This document shows positions 26,388-35,143 of a stretch of 64,000 nt of DNA, piece after piece. The notes under the pieces are model-generated. The model worked only from the letters and a program-made list of their open reading frames with translations. It did not search any database and was not told where the DNA came from. The stretch comes from Blastococcus carthaginiensis (GTDB lineage: Bacteria; Actinomycetota; Actinomycetes; Mycobacteriales; Geodermatophilaceae), in the NCBI RefSeq assembly GCF_030731085.1, contig NZ_JASNFN010000002.1, positions 284,425 through 348,424 on the forward strand, read 5' to 3'. The number at the start of each line of letters is the position of its first letter. Position 1 is the stretch's first letter. A program made the position numbers and the translations under genes.

Positions 26388-26403
26388 TGAGACACGCGTC
26401 TTA
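26388..26403. promoter_or_regulatory. TetR-type operator, copy 1
   Basis: TGAGACACGCGTCTTA, an imperfect palindrome 16 bases 5' of the sulfatase operon start. It matches copy 2 at 13 of 16 positions with start-to-start spacing of 26 bases. Confidence 0.6.
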
Positions 26404-26413
26404 CTGCGCACGT

Positions 26414-26429
26414 TAAGACACGTGGCTTA
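26414..26429. promoter_or_regulatory. TetR-type operator, copy 2
   Basis: TAAGACACGTGGCTTA is a 16-base palindrome with one mismatched pair (TAAGnCACGTGnCTTA). It lies between the divergent sulfatase operon and the TetR gene, which is the natural candidate to bind both copies and repress both directions. Confidence 0.65.
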
Positions 26430-26549
26430 GCCGGTCAAGCAAAGGCGGTCGCGCCTCGGGCCGAACACGCCGGGAAACGTCCTCCGACTGCGCGCGCTGG
26501 ATCCGGCATGCCCAAGGAGGTCGCGGGTCGCTCGGGTTAGCCTGGCGCC

Positions 26550-27230
26550 GTGGCCGCTGACCCGCTGACCCGTGCGCCCGTCGAGGGCGCGGGCGCCACC
26601 ACCCGTGCCCGGATGGTCGACGTCGCGGAGCGGCTGTTCGCCGAGTACGGGATCGAAGCTGTCTCGCTCCGCATGGTCGGGGCGGCCGCCGGTCAGCGCA
26701 ACAACTCCGTCGCCCAGTACCACTTCGGGTCCAAGGAGGGGCTGATCGAGGCCGTCATCGCCGCTCGCTCACCGCTGATCGACGCACGGCGGCTGGAGTT
26801 GGTCACCGAGCTCCAGGCCACCGGGGAGCGGCTCACCCCGGCGTCCCTGCTCCACCTCTTGGTCCGCCCGCTCGCGGAGACCATCGGCGCCGGCGGAGAG
26901 CGGACGTATTACCTGCGCTTTCTGGCCAGCCTGATGGACCACCCGACGTTCGTGCGCAACGCGGAGTCCTCCGGCACCGACCAGCCTGCACTGCGCTGGA
27001 TGCGCGGGCGACTGCGGGCGCTGTGCCCCTCGCAGTCGGCGGCAACCTTTCGCCGGCGCAGCCAGTGGGCCGCCCTCATCGCCTTCCGCATCCTGGCGGA
27101 GCAGGAGCGGCAGCTCGCCTCCGGGGACGACCGAGCCGCGCCGACCGAGCAGGTGGTCGGCGAGCTCGTGGCCACCCTTGTGGCGCTCATGACCGCGCCG
27201 GTCGGGGACGGGGCGCTCCCACCACGCTGA
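26550..27230 (+). CDS. TetR-family regulator of the sulfatase operon
   Basis: 226 residues from GTG 26550. HTH at about 20-65: ARMVDVAERLFAEYGIEAV, then SLRMVGAAAGQRNNSVAQYH and FGSKEGLIEAV; the rest is a helical ligand domain. Divergent from the alkylsulfatase/arylsulfatase genes across a spacer with two matching palindromes, hence probably an autoregulated repressor lifted by a sulfate ester or product (inference). Confidence 0.85.
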   Translation: MAADPLTRAPVEGAGATTRARMVDVAERLFAEYGIEAVSLRMVGAAAGQRNNSVAQYHFGSKEGLIEAVIAARSPLIDARRLELVTELQATGERLTPASLLHLLVRPLAETIGAGGERTYYLRFLASLMDHPTFVRNAESSGTDQPALRWMRGRLRALCPSQSAATFRRRSQWAALIAFRILAEQERQLASGDDRAAPTEQVVGELVATLVALMTAPVGDGALPPR

Positions 27231-27357
27231 CGTGGCGGGTGGCTCGCGCGTGCGCGAACCGGACAGGCCGGTCGGCGCAACCGGACGCAGCGGGCCGGCC
27301 GCGGGCAGACACCTGCGACGGCCCGCGCCGTCGAGCGCCGATCCGGTCACACCGGCG

Positions 27358-27803
27358 TCAGCACTCCCCGATCCAGGTGTTGTCGAAGCTCAGCATGCCC
27401 TCGTTGATCGGGGTCACCCCGTGGTCGTCCTCCTGCCGCGACACGAAGGGCACCGAGGGGGCGAAGGACAGGAGGGGCGCCGTCTCCTGGAAGTGCTCCT
27501 TGTCCGGCTGACCACCTCGGGGCGGCCCTCTCCGGCCGTGACCTGCAGCTCGATGATCAGCTCCGGGTCCGCGTAGCCGAGCGCATTCGCGGCCGAGGCG
27601 CTGTGCAGGCTGGTGTACAGCCGCTGGAACGGGTCCTCCTCGGAGGCCGAGAGCGCCGCCTGGGCGACGTCGTAGTCCCGGGTGACGAACGTCCGCAGGA
27701 TCCGGTCGGCGATCGCCTGCAGCGACTGGGGCTCCACCGTGAAGCCGACGTTCTCCGGCATGGCCTGCACCGCCGACGCCTGATTGCGGCTGGCCGGGTC
27801 GCC
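27358..27803 (-). pseudogene. Decayed C-terminal fragment of a peptide-type ABC binding protein
   Basis: Reads as a paralogue of the last ~145 residues of the binding protein at 28090-29703: QAMPENVGFTVEPQSLQ versus QAMLENAGFTVETELLQ, TRDYDVAQAALSASEEDPFQ versus SRDYDLSQAGLSITEEDPFQ, and an identical WIGEC ending. A frameshift near 27510 splits GRPEVVS from HFQETAPLLSFAPSVPF. Nothing of the N-terminal 390 residues remains. The rest of 27231-28089 (outside this fragment and the hairpin at 27965-28004) holds no gene that I can see. Confidence 0.8.
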
Positions 27804-27964
27804 CGCGCACGCGGGGCCCCTGCTCGGCGGTCGCCGAGCTCCTGAGACCGATTCCGATGTCTCGGTGCGGGAGCAGGACCTGGCCCCGCGCCCGTCACCC
27901 ACCACGGCCGGGTGCGCTCGTCATCGACGTGGAAGTCAGGGCAGTGAGTTCTCGTGGCCCGACG

Positions 27965-28004
27965 GCACAGGCGGTTGCCCACAACAGTGGACAACCGCCT
28001 GTGC
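27965..28004 (-). terminator. Strong stem-loop downstream of binding-protein gene
   Basis: Arms GCACAGGCGGTTG (27965-27977) and CAACCGCCTGTGC (27992-28004) pair perfectly, with an extra CCA/TGG pairing inside after one mismatch. It lies 86 bases beyond the lipoprotein stop and separates it from the pseudogene copy. Confidence 0.65.
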
Positions 28005-28089
28005 TGAAGGAAACCCTAGCGCCGGGTTTCAGGCAGAGCCCTCAGCTCCGGCTCTCTGACCCGGTGCCGTGCCCCGGCCCGGGCCGACG

Positions 28090-29703
28090 TCAGGAGCACT
28101 CACCGATCCAGGCGTCCCCGAACAGGAGCATGCCGTCGATCGTCGGCTCGACGCCGTGCACGTCGTCCTGCCAGGGGAAGAAGGGAGTGACCGGGGACAG
28201 TGACACCACCGGCATGGTCTCCTGGAAGAGCTCCTCGATGCGGGTGAGGACGTCCTGGCGCTCGTCCCCCTCGGTCCCCTGGAGCTCGGTGATCAGCGCG
28301 TCCATCTCCGGGTTGGCGTACCCGCTGGCGCTGGACAGGGACTCGCTGTGGAAGCTGCTGTACAGCCGCTGGAACGGGTCCTCCTCCGTGATCGACAGAC
28401 CCGCTTGGGACAGGTCGTAGTCCCGGGAGACGAAGACCCGCTGGATGATGTCCGCGGTCGACTGCAGCAGCTCCGTCTCCACCGTGAAGCCGGCGTTCTC
28501 CAGCATCGCCTGCAGCGCCAGCGCCTGGTCCCGACCCCCCGGAGAGGCGTTACCGAGGTACCGGATGGTGCCGTCGAACCCATCGGCCTTGGCCTCGTCG
28601 ACGAGCGCGCGCGCCTGCTCGACGTCGAGGGGCGTGATCTCGACGTCCTCGGCGTGCCAGCGCGAGAGGTCGGAGAACAGCGCCTTGCTCGCGATGTCCA
28701 CACCGCCGAACACCCGCTCGTTGAGGACGCTGGGGTCGACGGCGAGGGCGAGGGCCTGCCGCACCCTGGGGTCGGCGCCCGGCCGGCCCTCGGCGTTGTT
28801 GACCATGATGATGTTGCCGAGACTCTGCACCGTCGAGTAGCCCGAGTACCCCGCGTCCCGCGCCTCCTGGACCACGCCGGGATCCCGCAGCACCGTGACG
28901 TCGGCGCCCTCGGCCTCGAGCGTCTCGAACCGGGCGTCGTCGTTGCCGAGCCAGACGAACCGCAGCTGGTCGAGGTACGGGTCACCGCCCCAGTAGTCGT
29001 CCCGAGCGTCGAGCACGAGCTCTTCCTGCGGGGCGTAGCGGTCCAACGTGAACGGTCCGGCACCGATGGGCTGGAACTCCGGCCCCGAGATGGCCGCCGG
29101 CGCGACGATCATGCCGATCCCTTGGCCGAGCAACGCCGGGAACGTGGCCCACGGCGTCGAGAGGTCGAAGACGACCGTGTTGTCGCCCTCCGCCCGGATG
29201 CCGTCCAGGTGAGGGCCGATGACCGCGGCCTCGAACCCGCGGTTGGTCAGGTACCAGTTCGCGCTGTCGACGACGGCCTGGGCGTTCAGCGGCGTGCCGT
29301 CGCTGAACGTGACTCCCTCGGGCAGGGTGACCGTCCACTCGGTGAAGTCCTCGTTGGAGGTCACGTCCTCGGCCAGGTGCGGCTCGAACTCCTGGGTCTC
29401 CGGGTTGTACCGCACCAGGACGTCGTAGACGGCCGCCAGCGCGGTACCACCCGCGAAGGCGCTCGCGATCGTCTGGGTGGGGTTGAGGCTGCGAGCCTCG
29501 GAGAAATCAGCCAGGGTGAGCGTGCCACCCTCGACGGGGTTGTCACAGTCCTCCTGACCGCCGATGATCCCGGTGGTGGGCTCGGGCGTCTCCCCGCTCG
29601 CGGAGCCGGATGGTGCACCTCCGCCGCCACCGCAGGCGGACAGCACGAGAGCACCGGCGCCGAAGGTGGCGACCAGACGCGCGGACAGCAGTGTTCTTGT
29701 CAC
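28090..29703 (-). CDS. ABC transporter substrate-binding lipoprotein (SBP_bac_5, Opp/Dpp type)
   Basis: 537 residues. Signal peptide and lipobox LVLSAC with Cys24, then a Gly/Ser-rich linker; mature protein of the peptide/nickel binding class (class C): GTLTLADFSEARSLNPTQT, FSDGTPLNAQAVVDSANWY, GRPGADPRVRQALALAVDP, DDVHGVEPTIDGML. GTG start with GGAGGAG four bases away. Last gene after oppF, but a strong stem-loop at 29891-29923 separates them, so it may have its own promoter. Class C proteins also bind sugars, nickel and bile-like ligands; the ligand is unknown. Confidence 0.9.
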   Translation of the reverse strand: MTRTLLSARLVATFGAGALVLSACGGGGGAPSGSASGETPEPTTGIIGGQEDCDNPVEGGTLTLADFSEARSLNPTQTIASAFAGGTALAAVYDVLVRYNPETQEFEPHLAEDVTSNEDFTEWTVTLPEGVTFSDGTPLNAQAVVDSANWYLTNRGFEAAVIGPHLDGIRAEGDNTVVFDLSTPWATFPALLGQGIGMIVAPAAISGPEFQPIGAGPFTLDRYAPQEELVLDARDDYWGGDPYLDQLRFVWLGNDDARFETLEAEGADVTVLRDPGVVQEARDAGYSGYSTVQSLGNIIMVNNAEGRPGADPRVRQALALAVDPSVLNERVFGGVDIASKALFSDLSRWHAEDVEITPLDVEQARALVDEAKADGFDGTIRYLGNASPGGRDQALALQAMLENAGFTVETELLQSTADIIQRVFVSRDYDLSQAGLSITEEDPFQRLYSSFHSESLSSASGYANPEMDALITELQGTEGDERQDVLTRIEELFQETMPVVSLSPVTPFFPWQDDVHGVEPTIDGMLLFGDAWIGECS

Positions 29704-29890
29704 GGAGCTCCTCCAACAGGACGGTCACGCGCCACCGATCGGATGCCCGGGTGGCTGACTGCATCAGCGAAGCAACGCGGAGAGCAGGGACCGGGTCCCG
29801 TCTCGGTGAGTGGAATCACAGATGAGCATCGGGCGGCGGATGCCGAGGAGACCGCCGCCAGGTGCTCCCACTCGGGACGCTCCACGCACA

Positions 29891-29923
29891 GCGGTGCCCC
29901 GGCCGGGTCGGCCGGGGCACCGC
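29891..29923 (-). terminator. Perfect 15-bp stem-loop between oppF-like and binding-protein genes
   Basis: GCGGTGCCCCGGCCG (29891-29905), loop GGT, CGGCCGGGGCACCGC (29909-29923), 36 bases beyond the ATPase stop. The 255-base gap 29704-29958 that contains it holds no gene; it probably includes the promoter of the lipoprotein gene. Confidence 0.75.
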
Positions 29924-29958
29924 GAGCGAGGGGAGGAGGAGCTGCGACCTGCGGCGGT

Positions 29959-30966
29959 TCAGGCCGCCGGGAAGGCGCCGGGGCCGGAGTTGTGGCAGGC
30001 GAGGTAGTGCCCTTCGCCGACCTCGCGCAGCTGTGGCTCGACCGCCGCGCACTCCTCGGTGACCAGCGGGCAGCGGGTGCGGAACCGGCAGCCGCTGGGC
30101 GGGTTCAGCGGCGAGGGCAGCTCGCCGCCGGCCCGCTGCTGCTCCCCGCCGGTCGCAGCCTCCGAGGCGGTGGCCTCCGGCACCGACTCCAGGAGCAGCC
30201 GCGTGTAGGGATGCATCGCGTGCTCGGCCAGACTGGCGGCGGGCAGCACCTCGCACACCTTGCCCAGATACATGATCATGATGCGGTCGCTGATGTTCTT
30301 GACGACGGCAAGGTCGTGCGCGATGAACACCATGCTCAGGCCGTAGCGCTTTTTGGTGTCCTCGAGCAGGTTGAGGATCTGGGCCTGCACCGAGACGTCG
30401 AGACTCGACACCGGCTCGTCGCAGATCAGCACCTGCGGATCGAGCATCAGCGCCCGGGCGATGCAGAGCCTCTGGCACTGCCCGCCGGAGAGCTCGTGCG
30501 GCCGGCGCTCCCACACCACCGCCGGATCGAGCCCCACCGCGCGCAGCACCGCCTCGATCTGCTCCCGGGTGGCCTCCTTGCCCCAGATCCTGGGCCCCTC
30601 GGCCACCAGATCCTTGACCTTGCGGCGGGGGTTGAGCGACGAGACCGGGTCCTGGAAGATCATCTGCATCCGGGCTCGTCGCTCCCGGACGGTCTGCGCC
30701 GTGAGTCCGGTCAGCTCGTCGTCCCCGAGACGCACCGACCCGGAGGTCGGCGGCGGCAACTGCATAAGGGCGCGGCCGGCACTGGACTTGCCGCAGCCGG
30801 ATTCGCCCAGGATCCCCAGCGTCTCACCGTCGAGCACGTCGAAGCTGATGCCTGAGACCGCATGCACCGTATGCCCGCCCTTGGCCGGGAACTGCACGAC
30901 GAGCTCCTCGACCGCGAGAACCTGGTCGGCCTCCGGTCGCAGGTGCGCGACTCCGCTCCCAGCCAT
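29959..30966 (-). CDS. Opp/Dpp-type ABC transporter ATP-binding protein (OppF-like)
   Basis: 335 residues. Walker A GESGCGKS, Q-loop FQDPVSSLNPR, signature LSGGQCQR (Cys in the place of the usual Met/Arg), Walker B VLICDEP, H-loop FIAHD, and the C-terminal oligopeptide-transporter extension with SGCRFRTRCP, which in this family often carries Fe-S or structural cysteines. Start overlaps the previous ATPase stop by one base (TGATG). Peripheral membrane energy subunit. Confidence 0.93.
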   Translation of the reverse strand: MAGSGVAHLRPEADQVLAVEELVVQFPAKGGHTVHAVSGISFDVLDGETLGILGESGCGKSSAGRALMQLPPPTSGSVRLGDDELTGLTAQTVRERRARMQMIFQDPVSSLNPRRKVKDLVAEGPRIWGKEATREQIEAVLRAVGLDPAVVWERRPHELSGGQCQRLCIARALMLDPQVLICDEPVSSLDVSVQAQILNLLEDTKKRYGLSMVFIAHDLAVVKNISDRIMIMYLGKVCEVLPAASLAEHAMHPYTRLLLESVPEATASEAATGGEQQRAGGELPSPLNPPSGCRFRTRCPLVTEECAAVEPQLREVGEGHYLACHNSGPGAFPAA

Positions 30967-32015
30967 CACTGCCCTCCTGCGTTGACGGGGTGGTAACAGG
31001 CAAAAGCGTGTCCGGGGGTGACCGCGCCGTTCACCGTGGCGGGGTCCAGCGACGGCGGCGCCTCGGTGCAGTCGGGCTGCGCGTAACGGCACCGGGGGGC
31101 GAAGCGGCAGCCGACCGGCGGAGCCACCATGTTCGGCGGGGAGCCGTCGATCGCCGCCAGTCGCACGTGCGGTGGCTGGTGCAGCCGCGGGATGGCTTCG
31201 AGCAGCGCCTCGGTGTAGGGGTGGTGCGGCGCATCGAACAACGCCGCCGCGTCCGCCGTCTCCACCACCCGGCCGGCGTACATCACCGCCACCCGGTCGG
31301 CCCGGCCGGCGACGACCCCGAGGTTGTGGCTGATCAGCATGATCGCCATGCCCAGTTCGTCCTGCAGCCGCGCGAGCAGGTCCAGGATCTGCCTCTGCAC
31401 GGTGACGTCGAGTGCCGTGGTCGGCTCGTCGGCGATCAGCAGCGCCGGCTCGTTGGCCAGCGCCATCGCGATCACCACCCGCTGCCGCATGCCACCGGAG
31501 AGCTCATGAGGATACTGATCGAGCCGGCGCCGCGGCTCGGGGATGCCGACGAGGGCCAGCAGCTCCGCGGCGCGCGCCTTCGCCTGCGGCCGGTTCATCC
31601 CGCGGCGCTTGCGCAGGCTCTCGGTCAGGTGCACGCCGACCTTCTTGACCGGGTTGAGCGCGGTCATCGGGTCCTGGAACACCATGCCGACGTCACCGCC
31701 CCAGAGGTCGCGCAGCTCGGACGCGCTCAGCGCGTGCACGTCCTTGCCGGCGATCAGCACCCGTCCCGTCACCGTCATGGTGGGGCCGGTGGTGTACAGC
31801 CCCATGATCGTGCGCCCGAGCACCGACTTCCCGGAGCCGGACTCGCCGACGACCCCCAGGGTCTCGCCGCGACCGAGGGTGAAGGAGATGCCGTCGACGG
31901 CCTGCACGTCGCCGTGCGGCGTGTGGATCTGCGTCCGGAGGTCGTCCACGACGAGCACCGGCGTTTCCCGTTCGGCGCCGGACCTCTCCTGGAGCGCAGC
32001 GGAACTGGAGCTCAT
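30966..32015 (-). CDS. Opp/Dpp-type ABC transporter ATP-binding protein (OppD-like)
   Basis: 349 residues. Walker A GESGSGKS, Q-loop FQDPMTALNP, signature LSGGMRQR, Walker B LLIADEP, H-loop LISHN, C-terminal VGCRFAPRCRYAQPDC. ATG at 32015, nine bases after the OppC-like stop. Forms a heterodimer with the OppF-like subunit. Confidence 0.93.
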   Translation of the reverse strand: MSSSSAALQERSGAERETPVLVVDDLRTQIHTPHGDVQAVDGISFTLGRGETLGVVGESGSGKSVLGRTIMGLYTTGPTMTVTGRVLIAGKDVHALSASELRDLWGGDVGMVFQDPMTALNPVKKVGVHLTESLRKRRGMNRPQAKARAAELLALVGIPEPRRRLDQYPHELSGGMRQRVVIAMALANEPALLIADEPTTALDVTVQRQILDLLARLQDELGMAIMLISHNLGVVAGRADRVAVMYAGRVVETADAAALFDAPHHPYTEALLEAIPRLHQPPHVRLAAIDGSPPNMVAPPVGCRFAPRCRYAQPDCTEAPPSLDPATVNGAVTPGHAFACYHPVNAGGQ

Positions 32016-32023
32016 GGCACTCC

Positions 32024-33118
32024 CTAGAGCTTCGCCTGGCGCGGGTCGAAGCGCTTGCGCGCCTTCTCCCCGAGCAGGTTCAACGAGAAGACGGTCAGGA
32101 ACAGCACGACGCCCGGCACGAGGACGATGTGCGGATGTTCCTCGAAGGCGTTGCCCTCGCCCTCGGCGATCATGTTGCCCCAGGACGGATCCGGGGGCTG
32201 GATCCCCAGACCCAGGAAGCTCAGCGACGCCTCGGCGACGATCAGCACCGAGATCATGACCATCGCGTAGGAGAGCAGCGGGAGCATCACGTTGGGCAGC
32301 AGCTCGCGGGTCATGATCCGCAGCCGGCTCGCCCCCATCGCCCGGGCCGCGAGGACGAACTCCCGTTGCACGAACGTCAGCGTGCTCGCCCGCGCCATGC
32401 GGACGATGCTCGGCAGGGCCAGCAACGACAGCGCGAACGCCAGGTTGCGCAGGCTCGGCTCCAGGACCGTGGCCAGCGCGATCAGCAGGATCAGCGGTGG
32501 CACCGCGAGCAGCGAGTTGGTGAAGATGCCGATCACCGCGTCGGTGGTCTTGCGGAAGAAGCCCGAGACGATCCCCAGCGCCGCGCCGATCACCAGCCCC
32601 ATCGCGACGGCTCCCAGCGCCACGACCAGGGATGCGCGGGCACCGTAGAGGACCCGGGCGAGCAGGTCGAGGCCGAAGTTGTTGGTGCCGAGGGGGTACT
32701 CCGACAATAGATCCGGCCGCGCGAAGACCGGCGCACTCAGGGTGCTCGCGATGTCCTCGTGCTCTCCCAGCGGCAGCACCGGTGCGAGCAGCGCGGCCAG
32801 GACCAGGAGCACCAGCCAGATGGCGGAGAGCCAGGAGGTGAGGTCGAAACCGGCCCCGAAACGGTGGCGGAGCAACCGGCCGGCCCCGACGTGCGTGAGG
32901 GCCAGACCGGCGACCACGACGGCCAGCTGCAGCCAGCCGTTGGCACCTCTCAGCCCGGCGACGCCGATCGCGACCGTCACGATGCCGAGCGCGGTGAGAA
33001 CAACGCCCGCCCACAACGACCGGGAGCGGCGGGGGTCGCGCACCGGTGCAGGGGCGACAGCTGCATCCACCGCCTGGCCGTAGGCAGGAGGAGTGGACAC
33101 CTGGGTCATCTCAGACAT
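32024..33118 (-). CDS. Opp/Dpp-type ABC transporter permease (OppC/DppC-like)
   Basis: 364 residues. Long N-terminal part with two or three hydrophobic segments before the standard OppC core, LGTNNFGLDLLARVLYGAR, and the EAA-type loop REFVLAARAMGASRLRIM. Typical OppC proteins are ~300 residues; the extra N-terminal helices (ALGIVTVAIGVAGL, WLQLAVVVAGLALTHVGAG) are a mild oddity. Start overlaps the OppB-like stop by 8 bases. Confidence 0.9.
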   Translation of the reverse strand: MSEMTQVSTPPAYGQAVDAAVAPAPVRDPRRSRSLWAGVVLTALGIVTVAIGVAGLRGANGWLQLAVVVAGLALTHVGAGRLLRHRFGAGFDLTSWLSAIWLVLLVLAALLAPVLPLGEHEDIASTLSAPVFARPDLLSEYPLGTNNFGLDLLARVLYGARASLVVALGAVAMGLVIGAALGIVSGFFRKTTDAVIGIFTNSLLAVPPLILLIALATVLEPSLRNLAFALSLLALPSIVRMARASTLTFVQREFVLAARAMGASRLRIMTRELLPNVMLPLLSYAMVMISVLIVAEASLSFLGLGIQPPDPSWGNMIAEGEGNAFEEHPHIVLVPGVVLFLTVFSLNLLGEKARKRFDPRQAKL

Positions 33119-34064
33119 GAGCCCGCCTGATCCGTGGGTCGAGAACGCCGTAGGAGAGGTCGATCAGCAGGTTGGTGAGCACGTAGATCACCGCGATCAC
33201 CAGGACCGCTCCCTGCACCATGGTGAAGTCGCCGGTGTTGGCGGCACCGATGACGAGCGACCCCATGCCCGGGAGGGCGAACAGGTACTCGACGATGACG
33301 GTGCTGCCGATCAGCCGCCCGAGACTGATCCCCAGCAACGTGATCATGGAGAAGGACGACGGGCGCAGGGCATCGCTGAGCATGATGTGCCGCGCCGACA
33401 TGCCCTTGGCCTTGGCGGCGAGGATGAAGTCCTCCTGCAGCGTGGTGATCAGATCGTTGCGGAGGATGCGGGTGAACAGCGCCGTCTCGGCCAGCGCGAT
33501 CACCAGCGCCGGCAGGAAGGCGTGGTACAGGTTGTCCCCGAGGCTCTCGCTGATCCGCACCCACTGCGCCCGCGGGAACCAGCCCAGCTGGTTGGCGAAC
33601 ACCATGATGATCAGCAGGCCGGCCAGGAAGCTGGGCACCGAGAGCACGCCGAAGGCACCGGCGCTGATCACCCGGTCGACCCGTCCACCGGCGCGGTAGG
33701 CCGACCACATCGCCAGCGGGATCGAGAAGAGCAGCGCCATCCCCATACCGAGCACGGCGAGCTCCACGCTGACCGGTAGCGCGGCGGCGATCCTGTCCAG
33801 CACGTCGGTGTACGGCGGCACGACCGTCTCGCCGAGGTCACCGGTGGCCGCCGAGCCGAGCCAGTCGAGGTAGCGCACCGGCAGCGGGTCGTTCAGCCCC
33901 AGGTCCTCCCGGACCTCGGCGTACTCGGCCGGTTCGCGCCCCTCCCCGAGGATCGTCACCGCCGGATCGTTGGGTAGCAGCGACACGAGCATGAACGTGC
34001 CGAAGCTGACGATCAGCAGCACCGCCGCGAGCTCGCCCACTCGCTTCAGCAGGGTGCGGCCCAT
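33111..34064 (-). CDS. Opp/Dpp-type ABC transporter permease (OppB/DppB-like)
   Basis: 317 residues from ATG 34064 (AGGAGG four bases upstream). Six helices; RVGELAAVLLIVSFGTFMLV start, LGLNDPLPVRYLDWL periplasmic motif, and EAA loop QEDFILAAKAKGMSARHIML. First gene of the transport operon; transcription should begin in the 254-base spacer shared with the divergent SDR gene. Confidence 0.92.
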   Translation of the reverse strand: MGRTLLKRVGELAAVLLIVSFGTFMLVSLLPNDPAVTILGEGREPAEYAEVREDLGLNDPLPVRYLDWLGSAATGDLGETVVPPYTDVLDRIAAALPVSVELAVLGMGMALLFSIPLAMWSAYRAGGRVDRVISAGAFGVLSVPSFLAGLLIIMVFANQLGWFPRAQWVRISESLGDNLYHAFLPALVIALAETALFTRILRNDLITTLQEDFILAAKAKGMSARHIMLSDALRPSSFSMITLLGISLGRLIGSTVIVEYLFALPGMGSLVIGAANTGDFTMVQGAVLVIAVIYVLTNLLIDLSYGVLDPRIRRAHV

Positions 34065-34318
34065 CGCGCCTCCTCTCTTCCACCTCGCCGGGTGCGGACG
34101 GGCTCTGCGCCCGGGGGCAAAGGAAAGCACCTCCGCGACCGCCGGCGTGATCCATCCCACTGATCGGTACGACGCCTGCCAGGTGCGGCTGGGGCGCCGG
34201 TCGAGATCGTGGTCGGCGTGAGCCCGGCCGTGGTGGGCGTTCCGCTGAGCGAGAAGCCGACGCCCGTCCCCCCGTGCACTGCCTAGCCTTCGACGGGCCA
34301 TCGACGACGAGGACGGGC

Positions 34319-35086
34319 ATGAGCACTGGGCTGGACTTCTCGGGACGGACGGTGCTGGTCACCGGCGGCACGAAGGGAATCGGCCGCGAGATCGCCGAGA
34401 CCTTCCTGGCGGCAGGCGCCGACGTGGTGGTGTGCGGGCGCACCGAGCCCGAACGACCACCGCAGGGCGGGGGGCACGAGGCCGTCTTCGTCCCCACCGA
34501 CGTCCGCGAGGCAGCCCAGGCCACCGCGCTCGTGCGGACCACCGTCGACCGGTTCGGCCGGCTCGACGTCCTGGTGAACAACGCCGGCGGCTCGCCCGAC
34601 GCACCTGCCGCGACCGTCTCCCCCAGGTTCGTCGAGAAGATCGTCGCGCTCAACCTGCTCGCACCCTTCTACGTCGCGCAGGCGGCCAACGCGATCATGC
34701 AGGAGCAGGAGTCCGGTGGCGCGATCGTCAACATCGGTAGCGTCTCGGCGCACGATCCCCAGCCCGGGACGGCGGCCTACACCGCAGCGAAGGCCGGACT
34801 GCTCGCGCTGACCCGGGCGCTGGCCCTGGAATGGGCGCCGAAGGTCCGCGTCAACCACATCACCACCGGCTTGATCCGCACCGAGGCCGCGGCGTCGGTC
34901 TACGGCGAGGACGGCGGCGCCGCGGTGGCCGCGGTCATCCCGATGCAGCGCATGGCCGTGCCGGCCGACATCGCGCGGAGCTGCCTGTACCTCGCCAGTG
35001 ATCTGGCCGGCTACGTGACCGGGTCGGATCTCGCCGTGCACGGTGGTGGCGAGCTGCCGGCCCGGTACCTCGCCACGCGCTCCTGA
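34319..35086 (+). CDS. Short-chain dehydrogenase/reductase
   Basis: 255 residues from ATG 34319. TGGTKGIG cofactor motif near 17-24, NNAGG, Ser in NIGSVSA and YTAAK catalytic Tyr/Lys. The Arg in VVVCGRTEPERP suggests NADP preference. Possibly a 3-hydroxyacyl-CoA or hydroxysteroid dehydrogenase, given the convergent hydratase and acyl-CoA dehydrogenase genes; substrate not provable. Confidence 0.85.
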   Translation: MSTGLDFSGRTVLVTGGTKGIGREIAETFLAAGADVVVCGRTEPERPPQGGGHEAVFVPTDVREAAQATALVRTTVDRFGRLDVLVNNAGGSPDAPAATVSPRFVEKIVALNLLAPFYVAQAANAIMQEQESGGAIVNIGSVSAHDPQPGTAAYTAAKAGLLALTRALALEWAPKVRVNHITTGLIRTEAAASVYGEDGGAAVAAVIPMQRMAVPADIARSCLYLASDLAGYVTGSDLAVHGGGELPARYLATRS

Positions 35087-35093
35087 CCGGCAC

Positions 35094-35142
35094 CACCCGG
35101 TCGCCGTCCCGGCCGTCAGACCGCCGGTACGGCGACCGGGTG
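35094..35142. terminator. Bidirectional stem-loop between convergent SDR and hydratase genes
   Basis: Perfect 14-base arms CACCCGGTCGCCGT (35094-35107) and ACGGCGACCGGGTG (35129-35142) with a 21-base loop. Begins 8 bases after the SDR stop and ends one base before the hydratase stop. Confidence 0.75.
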
Positions 35143-35143
35143 A

